Shown here in pieces: positions 1 to 8,021 of a stretch of DNA of 64,000 nt. The notes under the pieces were generated by a model, which made no database searches, was not told the DNA's origin, and worked only from the letters and a program-made list of their open reading frames with translations. The DNA is taken from the NCBI GenBank assembly GCA_943372995.1, contig CALSAQ010000001.1:682001-746000 (forward strand), written 5' to 3'. This stretch comes from CAJBVG01 sp943372995. GTDB taxonomy: Bacteria > Bacteroidota > Bacteroidia > Sphingobacteriales > Sphingobacteriaceae. The position numbers and the translations under genes are program-made. Each line of letters begins with the position of its first letter. Position 1 is the stretch's first letter.

Positions 1-669
1 GGTATAATCAATTTCATCAGCATTTTTTGCAGCAATCATCAATACGGTTTGACCATTGATGATTAAAGCTTTGTTTTCATAATCTTCAACAATAGTTCCG
101 TTGAACGGACCGTGTACTGAGTCGTAACGAAGTAAATCGGCACGTTTAGAGATGTCTTTATCAGAATTGCTACGAGTAACAATAGCTCTTAAGCGTAATT
201 GTTCACCTTTACCTGCTTGCATAATTAACTCGCGGGCAGCAATACGACCAATACGTCCAAAACCATATAGAACAACATCTTTAGGGGTTAATGATTTCTT
301 TTCGCGACCTAAATGTGCAGCTAGTTTTGTTTTTACAAATTCTTCGATAGAAGGGAACGACGATTTTTCAGCGATCCACTCAGAAGCTAAACGACCTAAG
401 TCGATACGAGAAGGAGCGATATCTAATTTTGAGATTTGTTCTGCTAAAGCATAAGTCTCATCAATTGTAATAGGTTTACCTACGATGTTTTGAGCATATA
501 AATGGTAGCTTAAAATCTCACTAGCATTTACGTCGACCAATGGTTTTCTGAATAAAATAAGCTCAATAGAGTTGTCAAACCATAAATGACCAACAACGTT
601 AATCAGTTGTATTGCCTTCTTTTCTTTAGCAATCCAATCCTTTAGTTCGGATTCATATTTATTTAGCAT
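1..669 (-). CDS. gap: Glyceraldehyde-3-phosphate dehydrogenase, N-terminal part (cut by window edge)
   Basis: The reverse strand encodes 223 residues from an ATG at 669 and runs off the left edge, so the catalytic domain is missing. GAPDH oxidises glyceraldehyde-3-phosphate to 1,3-bisphosphoglycerate in glycolysis. The NAD-binding Rossmann motif YGFGRIGRIAARE lies about 130 residues in, after a long N-terminal extension. That is the arrangement of the roughly 480-residue GAPDH form common in Bacteroidota, whereas classical GAPDH starts almost directly with this motif. The stretch after the glycine motif (ARELIMQAG, LRLRAIVTR, RYDSVHGPF) continues the family pattern. A TATTTTTG box lies 22 bp upstream. 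The assignment is firm; only the length is unknown. Confidence 0.9.
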   Translation of the reverse strand, partial: MLNKYESELKDWIAKEKKAIQLINVVGHLWFDNSIELILFRKPLVDVNASEILSYHLYAQNIVGKPITIDETYALAEQISKLDIAPSRIDLGRLASEWIAEKSSFPSIEEFVKTKLAAHLGREKKSLTPKDVVLYGFGRIGRIAARELIMQAGKGEQLRLRAIVTRSNSDKDISKRADLLRYDSVHGPFNGTIVEDYENKALIINGQTVLMIAAKNADEIDYT

Positions 670-691
670 GTGCGTAGTATTATGTTCGGGG

Positions 692-699
692 CAAAAATA
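692..699 (-). promoter_or_regulatory. Candidate -7 promoter box of the GAPDH gene
   Basis: The minus strand reads TATTTTTG, an exact match to the Bacteroidota -7 consensus TAnnTTTG, 22 bp before the GAPDH start codon. No convincing -33 TTG is present at 19-21 bp. It also lies in the T-rich tail of the rpoD terminator, so chance is possible. Confidence 0.4.
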
Positions 700-742
700 A
701 AAAAAGATTGAACATTAATAATTAATTAACATTCAATCTTTT
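695..742 (-). terminator. Rho-independent terminator after rpoD
   Basis: Arms AAAAGATTGAA and TTCAATCTTTT face each other across a 19-nt AT-rich loop, 20 bp beyond the rpoD stop codon. On the minus strand the second arm runs into a T-rich tail. The stem is AT-rich, so termination may be moderate. Confidence 0.65.
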
Positions 743-762
743 CGACAATTATTGGTTAATAA

Positions 763-1626
763 CTAACCTAAATAAGATTTTAATATTTTACTTCTTGATG
801 TATGACGTAGTCGTTGTAAGGCTTTATCCTTAATCTGACGTACTCTTTCACGTGTTAAATTGAATTTTTCACCAATTTCTTCAAGAGATAAAGCATGGTT
901 CGTACCTAATCCGAAGAATAATACGATAATCTCTCTTTCTCTTTCTGTAAGAGTAGCTAATGAGCGTTTAATTTCTTCGCTTAGCGACTCATTAATCAAC
1001 ATGCTGTCGGTATCAGGAGTATCTGTATTCTCCAATACGTCTAACAAGGTGTTTTCTTCTCCTTGAACGAATGGAGCATCCATAGATACATGTCGACCCG
1101 AATTACTCATCGTGTCCGAAATCTTGTCTACTGTAGTTTCTAAGATTTCTGCTAATTCTTCAGGTGAAGGCTCACGCTCATATTCTTGTTCTAATTTTGA
1201 GAAAGCTTTGCTGATTTTACTCAAAGAACCCACTTGGTTCAAAGGTAAACGTACAATACGCGATTGTTCAGCGATAGCTTGTAGAATCGACTGGCGAATC
1301 CACCAAACAGCATAAGAAATGAATTTGAATCCTTTGGTTTCATCAAAACGTTTAGCGGCTTTAATTAAACCCAAGTTTCCTTCGTTAATTAAATCGCCTA
1401 AGGTTAATCCTTGATTTTGATATTGTTTAGCCACAGAAACAACGAAACGCAAGTTGGTTTTCGTTAGTCTTTCTAAAGCGGCTTGATCGCCTTCTCTAAT
1501 CTTTTGTGCTAATATTACTTCTTCTTCAGCAGTGATAAGGTCTACTTTACCGATTTCGTGTAAATATTTATCTAATGACTGGCTTTCTCTGTTTGTAATC
1601 GATTGGGTAATCTTGAGTTGTCTCAT
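763..1626 (-). CDS. rpoD: RNA polymerase primary sigma factor (RpoD/SigA, Bacteroidota type)
   Basis: This is the housekeeping sigma-70 subunit that directs RNA polymerase to promoters. At 287 residues it is the compact Bacteroidota form: there is no acidic region 1.1, and region 1.2 starts near residue 17 (LDKYLHEIGKVDLIT). Region 2 spans about 54-125 and contains the core-binding and -10 recognition helices (GNLGLIKAAKRFD, FKFISYAVWWIRQSI). Region 3 follows at about 130-205. Region 4 is at 215-285 with the helix-turn-helix SLEEIGEKFNLTRERVRQIK. It is preceded by a TAnnTTTG box and, unusually for this phylum, by a perfect AGGAGG. A terminator follows. Confidence 0.96.
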   Translation of the reverse strand: MRQLKITQSITNRESQSLDKYLHEIGKVDLITAEEEVILAQKIREGDQAALERLTKTNLRFVVSVAKQYQNQGLTLGDLINEGNLGLIKAAKRFDETKGFKFISYAVWWIRQSILQAIAEQSRIVRLPLNQVGSLSKISKAFSKLEQEYEREPSPEELAEILETTVDKISDTMSNSGRHVSMDAPFVQGEENTLLDVLENTDTPDTDSMLINESLSEEIKRSLATLTEREREIIVLFFGLGTNHALSLEEIGEKFNLTRERVRQIKDKALQRLRHTSRSKILKSYLG

Positions 1627-1629
1627 TTT

Positions 1630-1635
1630 CCTCCT
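1630..1635 (-). promoter_or_regulatory. Consensus Shine-Dalgarno sequence before rpoD
   Basis: The minus strand reads AGGAGG, then AAA, then the ATG of rpoD. Most Bacteroidota genes lack a Shine-Dalgarno motif, and I noticed no comparable one in the other leaders I checked in this window. The 3-nt spacing is short. Confidence 0.6.
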
Positions 1636-1658
1636 GCTTATCTATTTTTAAAAGGCTG

Positions 1659-1666
1659 CAAAAATA
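1659..1666 (-). promoter_or_regulatory. Candidate -7 promoter box of rpoD
   Basis: TATTTTTG on the minus strand matches TAnnTTTG, 33 bp before the rpoD ATG. This would give a leader of roughly 25-30 nt that includes the AGGAGG. Confidence 0.5.
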
Positions 1667-1691
1667 CGTTAATTAATCGAAAACAAGCAAA

Positions 1692-1713
1692 AATCATTCC
1701 TTTTTTAATGATT
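1692..1713 (-). terminator. Weak hairpin after the metallo-hydrolase gene
   Basis: AATCATT and AATGATT form a 7-bp stem over an 8-nt loop, followed on the minus strand by TTTTTG. It lies just past the stop codon at 1720. The stem is short and AT-only except for one pair. Confidence 0.35.
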
Positions 1714-1719
1714 GTCAGC

Positions 1720-2559
1720 CTACAAATCCGATATTTGAAGGGTTTGCTCTATTTTAATGCCCTTTTCAGTTTCCACAAGTTTTGCACATTCCACCTTGGC
1801 GTCGTGCTCAAAACAAAGTGTCCAGTTTTCTTTTACCGCTTTGGTCAATAATTCCTCTTTTTCGGACATTGTCAGTAAAGGACGTGTGTCATACGCCATT
1901 ACCCACGAAAGTCCTAAATGCCCCGAAGAGGGGATAAGGTCGGCACAGAACACAAGGGTTTCGTTTTTGTACTTTATAACGGGCAACATCATATGGTCGG
2001 TATGCCCAGAGCTAATTCTTAGACTAATATTTTCTGAGAAGGGTTGATTCTCATCGACAAACTTCAAATGCCCACTTTCTTGTATAGGCAATATGTTTTC
2101 TTTCAAAAACGAAGCTTTTTCTCTAGGATTAGGTTTGGTTGCCCATTCCCAATGGTCTTTATGACTCCAATAGGTGGCATTAGGGAAAGCTAATTCCCAA
2201 CCAGCACCATCAGCCTTATTAACAATACTTCCTCCACAATGATCGAAATGTAAATGGGTGAGGAGTACATCTGTGATGTCTTTCTTCTCAACTCCTAATG
2301 CTGCTAATGACTTGTCCAGACTATCATCGCCATGCAGGTAATAATGACTGAAAAATTTGGCATCTTGTTTAGTGCCAATGCCATTATCCACCAAAATTAA
2401 TCGACCTTCATCTTCAATCAATAAACAACGCATAGCCCAAGTACACATGTTGTTCTCGTCGGGCGGGTTTACCTTTTGCCATATGGTTTTGGGCACCACA
2501 CCAAACATAGCGCCACCATCTAATTTGAAAAGGCCAGTGTTGATTGAATGAATTCTCAT
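1720..2559 (-). CDS. MBL-fold metallo-hydrolase
   Basis: A 279-residue metallo-beta-lactamase-fold hydrolase without a signal peptide, so probably cytoplasmic. The metal-binding set is complete: THLHFDH gives His102, His104, Asp106 and His107; SGHTDH gives His186; CADL gives Asp207; FEHD gives His252. The family contains lactonases, thioesterases and general hydrolases, and the substrate cannot be read from the sequence. The spacing resembles quorum-quenching lactonase-like members, which is only a resemblance. It lies downstream of lpdA on the same strand, separated by a heptamer hairpin array, so co-transcription is uncertain. The ATG at 2559 directly follows that array. Confidence 0.85.
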   Translation of the reverse strand: MRIHSINTGLFKLDGGAMFGVVPKTIWQKVNPPDENNMCTWAMRCLLIEDEGRLILVDNGIGTKQDAKFFSHYYLHGDDSLDKSLAALGVEKKDITDVLLTHLHFDHCGGSIVNKADGAGWELAFPNATYWSHKDHWEWATKPNPREKASFLKENILPIQESGHLKFVDENQPFSENISLRISSGHTDHMMLPVIKYKNETLVFCADLIPSSGHLGLSWVMAYDTRPLLTMSEKEELLTKAVKENWTLCFEHDAKVECAKLVETEKGIKIEQTLQISDL

Positions 2560-2567
2560 TGTGTTGG

Positions 2568-2634
2568 GAGTTGTGAGTTTTGAGTTGTGAATTGTGAGTC
2601 ATGTTTTTTAACTCACAACTCACAATTCAAAACT
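2568..2634. repeat. Heptamer array, inverted halves, between lpdA and the MBL gene
   Basis: Five 7-bp units (GAGTTGT, GAGTTTT, GAGTTGT, GAATTGT, GAGTCAT) are followed by reversed units (TTAACTC, ACAACTC, ACAATTC, AAAACTG). Positions 2576-2599 and 2611-2634 pair at 22 of 24 positions around an 11-nt loop. The array fills nearly the whole spacer. No T-tract follows in the direction of transcription. Confidence 0.85.
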
Positions 2635-2636
2635 GG

Positions 2637-4025
2637 TTACATGTGTATTACCTCTCCGTACGCATCTGCTGCGGCTTCCATAATGGCTTCCGACATTGTA
2701 GGGTGAGGGTGAACTGATTTAATAATTTCGTGGCCTGTAGTTTCTAGTTTACGAGCTACTACAACTTCTGCAATCATTTCGGTAACATTCATTCCTATCA
2801 TATGACATCCTAAGAACTCACCGTATTTCGCATCAAAAATTACTTTTACGAATCCGTCTTTTGCTCCCGAAGCACTTGCTTTACCAGATGCCGAGAATGG
2901 GAATTTACCTACTTTAATTTCATATCCTGCTGCTTTTGCAGCTTTTTCTGTTAATCCTACTGAAGCAACTTCTGGAGATGCATAAGTACATCCTGGGATG
3001 TTACCATAATCTAATGGTTCTACATGCATTCCTTTAATTTTTTCAACACAAATAATACCTTCTGCTGATGCAACGTGTGCTAATGCTTGTCCTGGAACAA
3101 TATCACCAATTGCATATACTCCTGGTACATTGGTACGGTAAAATTCGTCGACTAATACTTTTCCTTTGTCGGTTTTTACACCTACATCCTCTAAACCTAT
3201 ATTTTCGATGTTAGCTGAAATTCCAACTGCCGATAATACTACTTCCGCTTCAATCACTTCCATTCCTTTAGCAGTTTTGATATTCACCTTGCAAACCGCT
3301 CCTGAAGTATCTACAGATTCTACAGAAGAACCAGTCATGATGTTAATGCCTGATTTCTTAAACGATCTTGCTAAGTTTTTAGAAATGTCCTCATCTTCTA
3401 AAGGTACTATATTATCTAAGAACTCTACTATCGTAACTTTAGTGCCTAAAGAGTTGTACACATAAGCGAATTCGCAACCTATTGCTCCCGATCCTACCAC
3501 TACCATTGATTTAGGTTGAGTGCTCATGCTCATGGCTTCTCTGTAGCCTATAATTTTTTTACCGTCTTGTTTTAAATTTGGTAACTCTCTCGAACGAGCA
3601 CCAGTAGCTAAGATGGTATGTTTTGCTGCGTATTCGGTAGTTCTTCCATCTGGAGTTTTTACTTCTACTTTTCCGCCTTTTTTAATTTTTCCGTAGCCTT
3701 CAATAACATCAATTTTATTTTTTTTCATTAAAAACTGAATGCCTTTGCTCATTCCATCCGCTACATCTCTACTGCGTTTTATTACTGCTCCAAAATCAGC
3801 ATTTGCTTCAGAAACATTAATACCGTAGTCTTTTGCATGTTGAATATATTCGAATACTTGAGCACTTTTAATAAGCGCTTTAGTAGGGATACAACCCCAA
3901 TTTAAACATACACCTCCTAAGTTTTCTTTTTCAATGATTGCTGTTTTAAAGCCTAATTGAGAGGCGCGAATAGCAGCTACATAACCGCCTGGTCCGCTTC
4001 CTAAAACGATGATATCGTAATTCAT
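2637..4025 (-). CDS. lpdA: Dihydrolipoyl dehydrogenase (E3)
   Basis: This FAD enzyme reoxidises dihydrolipoamide in the pyruvate and 2-oxoglutarate dehydrogenase complexes and in glycine cleavage. The 462-residue length is normal. The FAD-binding motif GSGPGG is at 9-14. The redox-active disulfide is in GGVCLNWGC (Cys40, Cys45). A second NAD-binding glycine motif (VVGSGAIGCEFA) lies mid-protein, and the GDIVPGQALAH FAD segment follows. The C-terminal HPHPTMSEA carries the catalytic His-Glu pair. A TACTTTTG box lies upstream. No E1 or E2 genes are nearby, so it probably serves several complexes. Confidence 0.96.
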   Translation of the reverse strand: MNYDIIVLGSGPGGYVAAIRASQLGFKTAIIEKENLGGVCLNWGCIPTKALIKSAQVFEYIQHAKDYGINVSEANADFGAVIKRSRDVADGMSKGIQFLMKKNKIDVIEGYGKIKKGGKVEVKTPDGRTTEYAAKHTILATGARSRELPNLKQDGKKIIGYREAMSMSTQPKSMVVVGSGAIGCEFAYVYNSLGTKVTIVEFLDNIVPLEDEDISKNLARSFKKSGINIMTGSSVESVDTSGAVCKVNIKTAKGMEVIEAEVVLSAVGISANIENIGLEDVGVKTDKGKVLVDEFYRTNVPGVYAIGDIVPGQALAHVASAEGIICVEKIKGMHVEPLDYGNIPGCTYASPEVASVGLTEKAAKAAGYEIKVGKFPFSASGKASASGAKDGFVKVIFDAKYGEFLGCHMIGMNVTEMIAEVVVARKLETTGHEIIKSVHPHPTMSEAIMEAAADAYGEVIHM

Positions 4026-4048
4026 ATGCGTTTTGTTAAAATTTAGTC

Positions 4049-4056
4049 CAAAAGTA
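4049..4056 (-). promoter_or_regulatory. Candidate -7 promoter box of lpdA
   Basis: TACTTTTG on the minus strand matches TAnnTTTG, 23 bp before the lpdA ATG at 4025. I see no -33 TTG at the preferred distance. Confidence 0.45.
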
Positions 4057-4086
4057 TTGAATTCATCAACAATAAAAAAACTAAAC

Positions 4087-5676
4087 TTACCAACCTTGTA
4101 AGTACTTGTCTTTTGGATATTTAACTTCTATTTGAAGATTCATTTTCTTCGTTTCAGAAGGAGCAATGGTATACGACCAGGTTAATTTACCTGTATTCGC
4201 ATCGAAATTAGCACCGTTTGCGGTGTGTTTAACTTCAATATCTTTGTCGCTCGACAAAGGTACTTGATCAACAATTTCAATTTTTATAGCTCTAGTCTTA
4301 CTGTTACGCACAGAGATGTCGTATCCTTGCATGTATTTCTTAGTGCTTCCAAATGATTTTTTAGAGGTCATTTCTTTCACCATTTTACGCTCTACCTTAA
4401 TTCCTTCGTCGTTACCTAAACTAATTTCTAAAGAATCATCAATTGATTTAGGGTCGATATAGGTTTTAGTTACATAATCTCCTTTTAAGAAGATGTTCGC
4501 TTCTCCTGCTAACAATAGATACGAATCCCAATCTTTAACACTCGCCATTAAATAGGCTCTGGTATCAAGTTTAGGAATAGTTACATAACGGTAGTTTGCT
4601 TTAGCGCTATTGCTTTGTATTTCTACAATTTTAGTTTCCCCATCTGAGGCAATACTAAATGGCTTAGATATACTGTACTGAACATTGTTTGCTTGCTCTT
4701 CTATAGCAACTGCTGGTCCCGATGCAGCATCAGCATTAATTAAACTATTTATACTTCTTGTTGGGAGTTTTACAATTTCAGCAGCTGATAAAGCTGCACC
4801 GCTTTTATACATGGCCTGAGCATCTGCAAGGCTTAGTCTCCAATCGTAAAGCTCAGGTTTAATAGAACTATTTATAGGATTACCTGTCGATAGCGTTAAT
4901 TCTACATTATCCCAGTTTACACCAGTATGTTGACGAATGTTTGCTTTCAATATGAAGCTAATATCTTCGCCGATGTCAGTAGAACGGATATCGTAGAAGG
5001 GTTGCCAGCTAGCGTCGTATACAAGATATTTCAAATTGATTTTAACATTTTGTGCTTGTGCTAAGCTCACCTTTACCCATATCTGTTTGTTGTTCTTTCC
5101 CGATTGACGTTCTGCTAATTGTAAGCGGAAATAATTTAATTTTTCTGAATTGGCTTGAATTGATTTCTGTAAGCGCAACGACTCACGTTTTAATTCTGGT
5201 AATCGTTTGCGGTATAGATCAGCTAAGTCTTCAATATCTACAACAGCCATCGATTGTTTACTGCTGATGTCTTTATTGGTGATTAATAAACTCTCTTCTT
5301 GATCTACTGCATATTTTTTAATGTTATCCATCTCTACCAAGTTTTGGTAGTGTTCTATGGAATCCAAAATAGCATTGTAAGTTTTCCCCCTTTTTTTCTG
5401 ATCGAATTTGCCTGTTTTACTTTCCACACTTAGAATCACAAAATCGCCTTCACCAGAAATTTGTACTGTATTCTCATCTAAGGAATTAGGGAGTTCATCG
5501 ATAATAATAGTATGATCACCTTTATCGATGGTTTGCGATATTTTCGATTCTATTTGTGCTCCGTTTCTGTACAGTATTACTTTTTGTACACGCTCGTTTT
5601 TAATGATATCTTCAGCATGAGCGAAACTTAATGCGCTCATTAGTAATGAAGTGAATAAAATAACCTTCTTTTTCAT
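4087..5676 (-). CDS. Exported DUF4139 (MuiA-like) protein
   Basis: A 529-residue protein with a Sec signal peptide (MKKKVILFTSLLMSALSFAHA). The N-terminal segment (VQKVILYRNGAQIESK) fits DUF4140. A charged alpha-helical region at about 110-210 probably forms a coiled coil. The rest fits DUF4139, with the characteristic LVYDASWQPFYDIR and NVELTLSTGNP segments. The family is named after MuiA, linked to suppression of mucoidy, but its biochemical role is not established. It starts divergently from the S46 peptidase with a shared 102-bp promoter region. Confidence 0.85.
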   Translation of the reverse strand: MKKKVILFTSLLMSALSFAHAEDIIKNERVQKVILYRNGAQIESKISQTIDKGDHTIIIDELPNSLDENTVQISGEGDFVILSVESKTGKFDQKKRGKTYNAILDSIEHYQNLVEMDNIKKYAVDQEESLLITNKDISSKQSMAVVDIEDLADLYRKRLPELKRESLRLQKSIQANSEKLNYFRLQLAERQSGKNNKQIWVKVSLAQAQNVKINLKYLVYDASWQPFYDIRSTDIGEDISFILKANIRQHTGVNWDNVELTLSTGNPINSSIKPELYDWRLSLADAQAMYKSGAALSAAEIVKLPTRSINSLINADAASGPAVAIEEQANNVQYSISKPFSIASDGETKIVEIQSNSAKANYRYVTIPKLDTRAYLMASVKDWDSYLLLAGEANIFLKGDYVTKTYIDPKSIDDSLEISLGNDEGIKVERKMVKEMTSKKSFGSTKKYMQGYDISVRNSKTRAIKIEIVDQVPLSSDKDIEVKHTANGANFDANTGKLTWSYTIAPSETKKMNLQIEVKYPKDKYLQGW

Positions 5677-5696
5677 GTTTTTTCTTTGATAACGAC

Positions 5697-5704
5697 CAAA
5701 AATA
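5697..5704 (-). promoter_or_regulatory. Candidate -7 promoter box of the DUF4139 gene
   Basis: TATTTTTG on the minus strand matches TAnnTTTG, 20 bp before the ATG at 5676. It sits in the divergent spacer shared with the S46 peptidase gene. Confidence 0.45.
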
Positions 5705-5778
5705 GCAATTATTGGGTGTTTTTGTTAATGTATCATTTTTTATAGATTCGCGAACTAATTACTTATAAACGAAAAAAG

Positions 5779-7947
5779 ATGAATATTAAGAGAGCCTTGT
5801 TTGCATCGCTTATTGCGTTGCAATCTTTTGCTGTAAATGCTGCGGATCCTGATGAGGGAATGTGGTTACCAATGCTAATTAACAAGAATTACGATGAAAT
5901 GAAAAAAATCGGATTTAAGTTAAGTGCCGACGACATTTACAATGTAAACAAATCGAGCTTAAAAGATGCTATCGTTTCGATGGGGTTTTGTACAGGTGAG
6001 ATGATATCTGCTGATGGTTTAATGCTTACTAACCACCATTGTGGATATGGAAGTATTCAATTCAATAGTTCTGTAGAGCACGATTATTTAACCGATGGTT
6101 TTGTTGCAAAAACAAAAGCTGAGGAATTACAATCGCCAGAGATTGTGGCATCATTCTTAATTCGTATGGAAGATGTTACTCCGCAAATACTAGCAGCTAC
6201 TAATGGTTTGCCAGATGCAGAGAAAGATGCTAAACAAAAAGAAGCAATTAAAAACTTAACTGCAGAAGCTACTAAAGGCACACATTACCAAGCGGTAGTA
6301 AGAGATGTGTTTGGTGGAAATCAATACTTATTATTTGTTTACGAAAGATTTACCGATGTACGTTTAGCTTTTGCTCCTCCTTCATCAGTAGGTAAATTTG
6401 GTGGCGATACCGATAACTGGATGTGGCCTCGTCATACTGGAGATTTTTCTATCTTCCGTATATACATGGGTAAAGATGGTAAGCCAGCACCTTATTCAAA
6501 AGATAACGTTCCATATCGCCCGAAAAAACATTTAAACATTTCGATGAAAGGTGTTCAAGAAGGAGATTTCTCCATGATTATGGGTTATCCTGGTCGTACC
6601 AATCGCTATGCATTTGCTTCTGAAATGCAAAATTCAGTTGAAATCACTAACCCTGCAATTATTAAATTGTTAGGTAAAAAATTGGAAGTGATGAAAGCTG
6701 ATATGGATAAAAGTGATGATACCAGAATTAAGCTAGCAGCAAACTACGCAACGATTGCAAACTCATGGAAATACTACCTCGGACAAAACGAAGGTTTAAT
6801 TAAGCTTGATGTTATTGCTGGTAAAGCAGCTTCTGAAAATGAGTTTAATAAATATGCAAACTCTACAGATGCATTAAGAACTAAATATGGTAAAGTGTTA
6901 TCGAATGTAAATGCTTCTTATTCTGAATTAAAAGGATATGCAAAACGTAATTCATATTATGCATTAGCAGGAATGGGAGCGGTGAGTGTTCGATTGGCAG
7001 ATCTAGTAAAACCAATAACTGAACAACTAAAAAAATCGCCAATAGATCAAGCAGCTTTAGATGCAGCAGTAGAAAAAGTAAAGAAAGAGTTAGATGCTAC
7101 TTATAAAGATTATGTAGCTAGCAACGACGAGAAATTAATGACAGCTTTACTTACCATTTACTACAATGATATCCCTCAAAACGACCAACCTGCTTACCTT
7201 GCAGAGATTTTGAAAAAATACAAAGGTAAAACAGCAGAAGAATCGTTTGCTAAATTTTCGGCAGACTTATTTAAGAAATCGTTCTTAACTTCTAAAGAAA
7301 AAATGGCAGCGTTTTTAGCATCTCCAAGCTTAAAGAAAATAGATGCTGATCCATTGATTCAGTATGTGAATAAAATGGCTGAATACAGAGCAACCTTCAG
7401 TGCTACTGTTGCAAAAATTCAAGCGAATATTGCTAAAGAGAAAAAATTATACATTGAAGGATTAATGGAAATGAATGCTTCTAAACTAATGTACCCAGAT
7501 GCGAACTCAACCATGCGTATTACTTATGGTAAGGTGTCGGGATACACTGGTAAAGATGCTGTAGTATATAACTACTACACTACTTCTAGAGGTTTGTTAG
7601 AAAAATACATTCCTAAAAATGAAGAGTTCGATATCCCCGAAAAATTAGTATCCATCTTAAAGAAAAAAGATTTCGGTCCGTATACTAATGAAAAAGGAGA
7701 GTTAGTAGTATCTTTCTTAACAGACAATGATATTACTGGTGGAAACTCTGGAAGTCCTGTAATTAATGGCAATGGAGAGTTGATTGGTGTTGCTTACGAT
7801 GGTAACTGGGAAGCAATGACAGGAGATTTAGTTTTCGATAAGAATTTCAAACGTACAATCGTTTGTGATATTCGTTATGTATTATTTATCATGGATAAAT
7901 ATGCAGGCGCAGGAAACTTGGTAGCTGAGATGACACTCGTTAAATAG
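5779..7947 (+). CDS. S46-family dipeptidyl-peptidase, DPP7-like
   Basis: An exported serine peptidase that removes dipeptides from peptide N-termini. A Sec signal (MNIKRALFASLIALQSFAVNA) targets the periplasm, and 722 residues is normal for S46. The catalytic set is visible: LTNHHCGY (His86/His87), RHTGDFS (Asp222) and GGNSGSP (Ser657). The residue 18 positions after the serine decides specificity in this family. DPP11 enzymes have Arg there (for Asp/Glu), DPP7 has Gly (for aliphatic and aromatic P1). Here it is Gly675 in YDGNWEAM, so a DPP7-type preference is inferred. The gene is divergent from the DUF4139 gene and ends at a heptamer array. Confidence 0.93.
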   Translation: MNIKRALFASLIALQSFAVNAADPDEGMWLPMLINKNYDEMKKIGFKLSADDIYNVNKSSLKDAIVSMGFCTGEMISADGLMLTNHHCGYGSIQFNSSVEHDYLTDGFVAKTKAEELQSPEIVASFLIRMEDVTPQILAATNGLPDAEKDAKQKEAIKNLTAEATKGTHYQAVVRDVFGGNQYLLFVYERFTDVRLAFAPPSSVGKFGGDTDNWMWPRHTGDFSIFRIYMGKDGKPAPYSKDNVPYRPKKHLNISMKGVQEGDFSMIMGYPGRTNRYAFASEMQNSVEITNPAIIKLLGKKLEVMKADMDKSDDTRIKLAANYATIANSWKYYLGQNEGLIKLDVIAGKAASENEFNKYANSTDALRTKYGKVLSNVNASYSELKGYAKRNSYYALAGMGAVSVRLADLVKPITEQLKKSPIDQAALDAAVEKVKKELDATYKDYVASNDEKLMTALLTIYYNDIPQNDQPAYLAEILKKYKGKTAEESFAKFSADLFKKSFLTSKEKMAAFLASPSLKKIDADPLIQYVNKMAEYRATFSATVAKIQANIAKEKKLYIEGLMEMNASKLMYPDANSTMRITYGKVSGYTGKDAVVYNYYTTSRGLLEKYIPKNEEFDIPEKLVSILKKKDFGPYTNEKGELVVSFLTDNDITGGNSGSPVINGNGELIGVAYDGNWEAMTGDLVFDKNFKRTIVCDIRYVLFIMDKYAGAGNLVAEMTLVK

Positions 7948-7960
7948 TTTTGAGTTTTTA

Positions 7961-8021
7961 GATATGAGATGTGAGTATTCATTAACACACATCTCACATC
8001 TCATATCTCACATCTCACATC
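7961..8021. repeat. Heptamer array with inverted halves between convergent genes
   Basis: Units GATATGA and GATGTGA at 7961-7974 are followed from about 7987 by reversed units (ACACATC, TCACATC, TCATATC, TCACATC, TCACATC). 7960-7975 and 7993-8008 pair perfectly over 16 bp with a 17-nt loop. The array overlaps the stop codon of the metallophosphoesterase gene, whose TGA (8015-8017) lies inside a unit. It may act as a bidirectional terminator. Confidence 0.85.
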
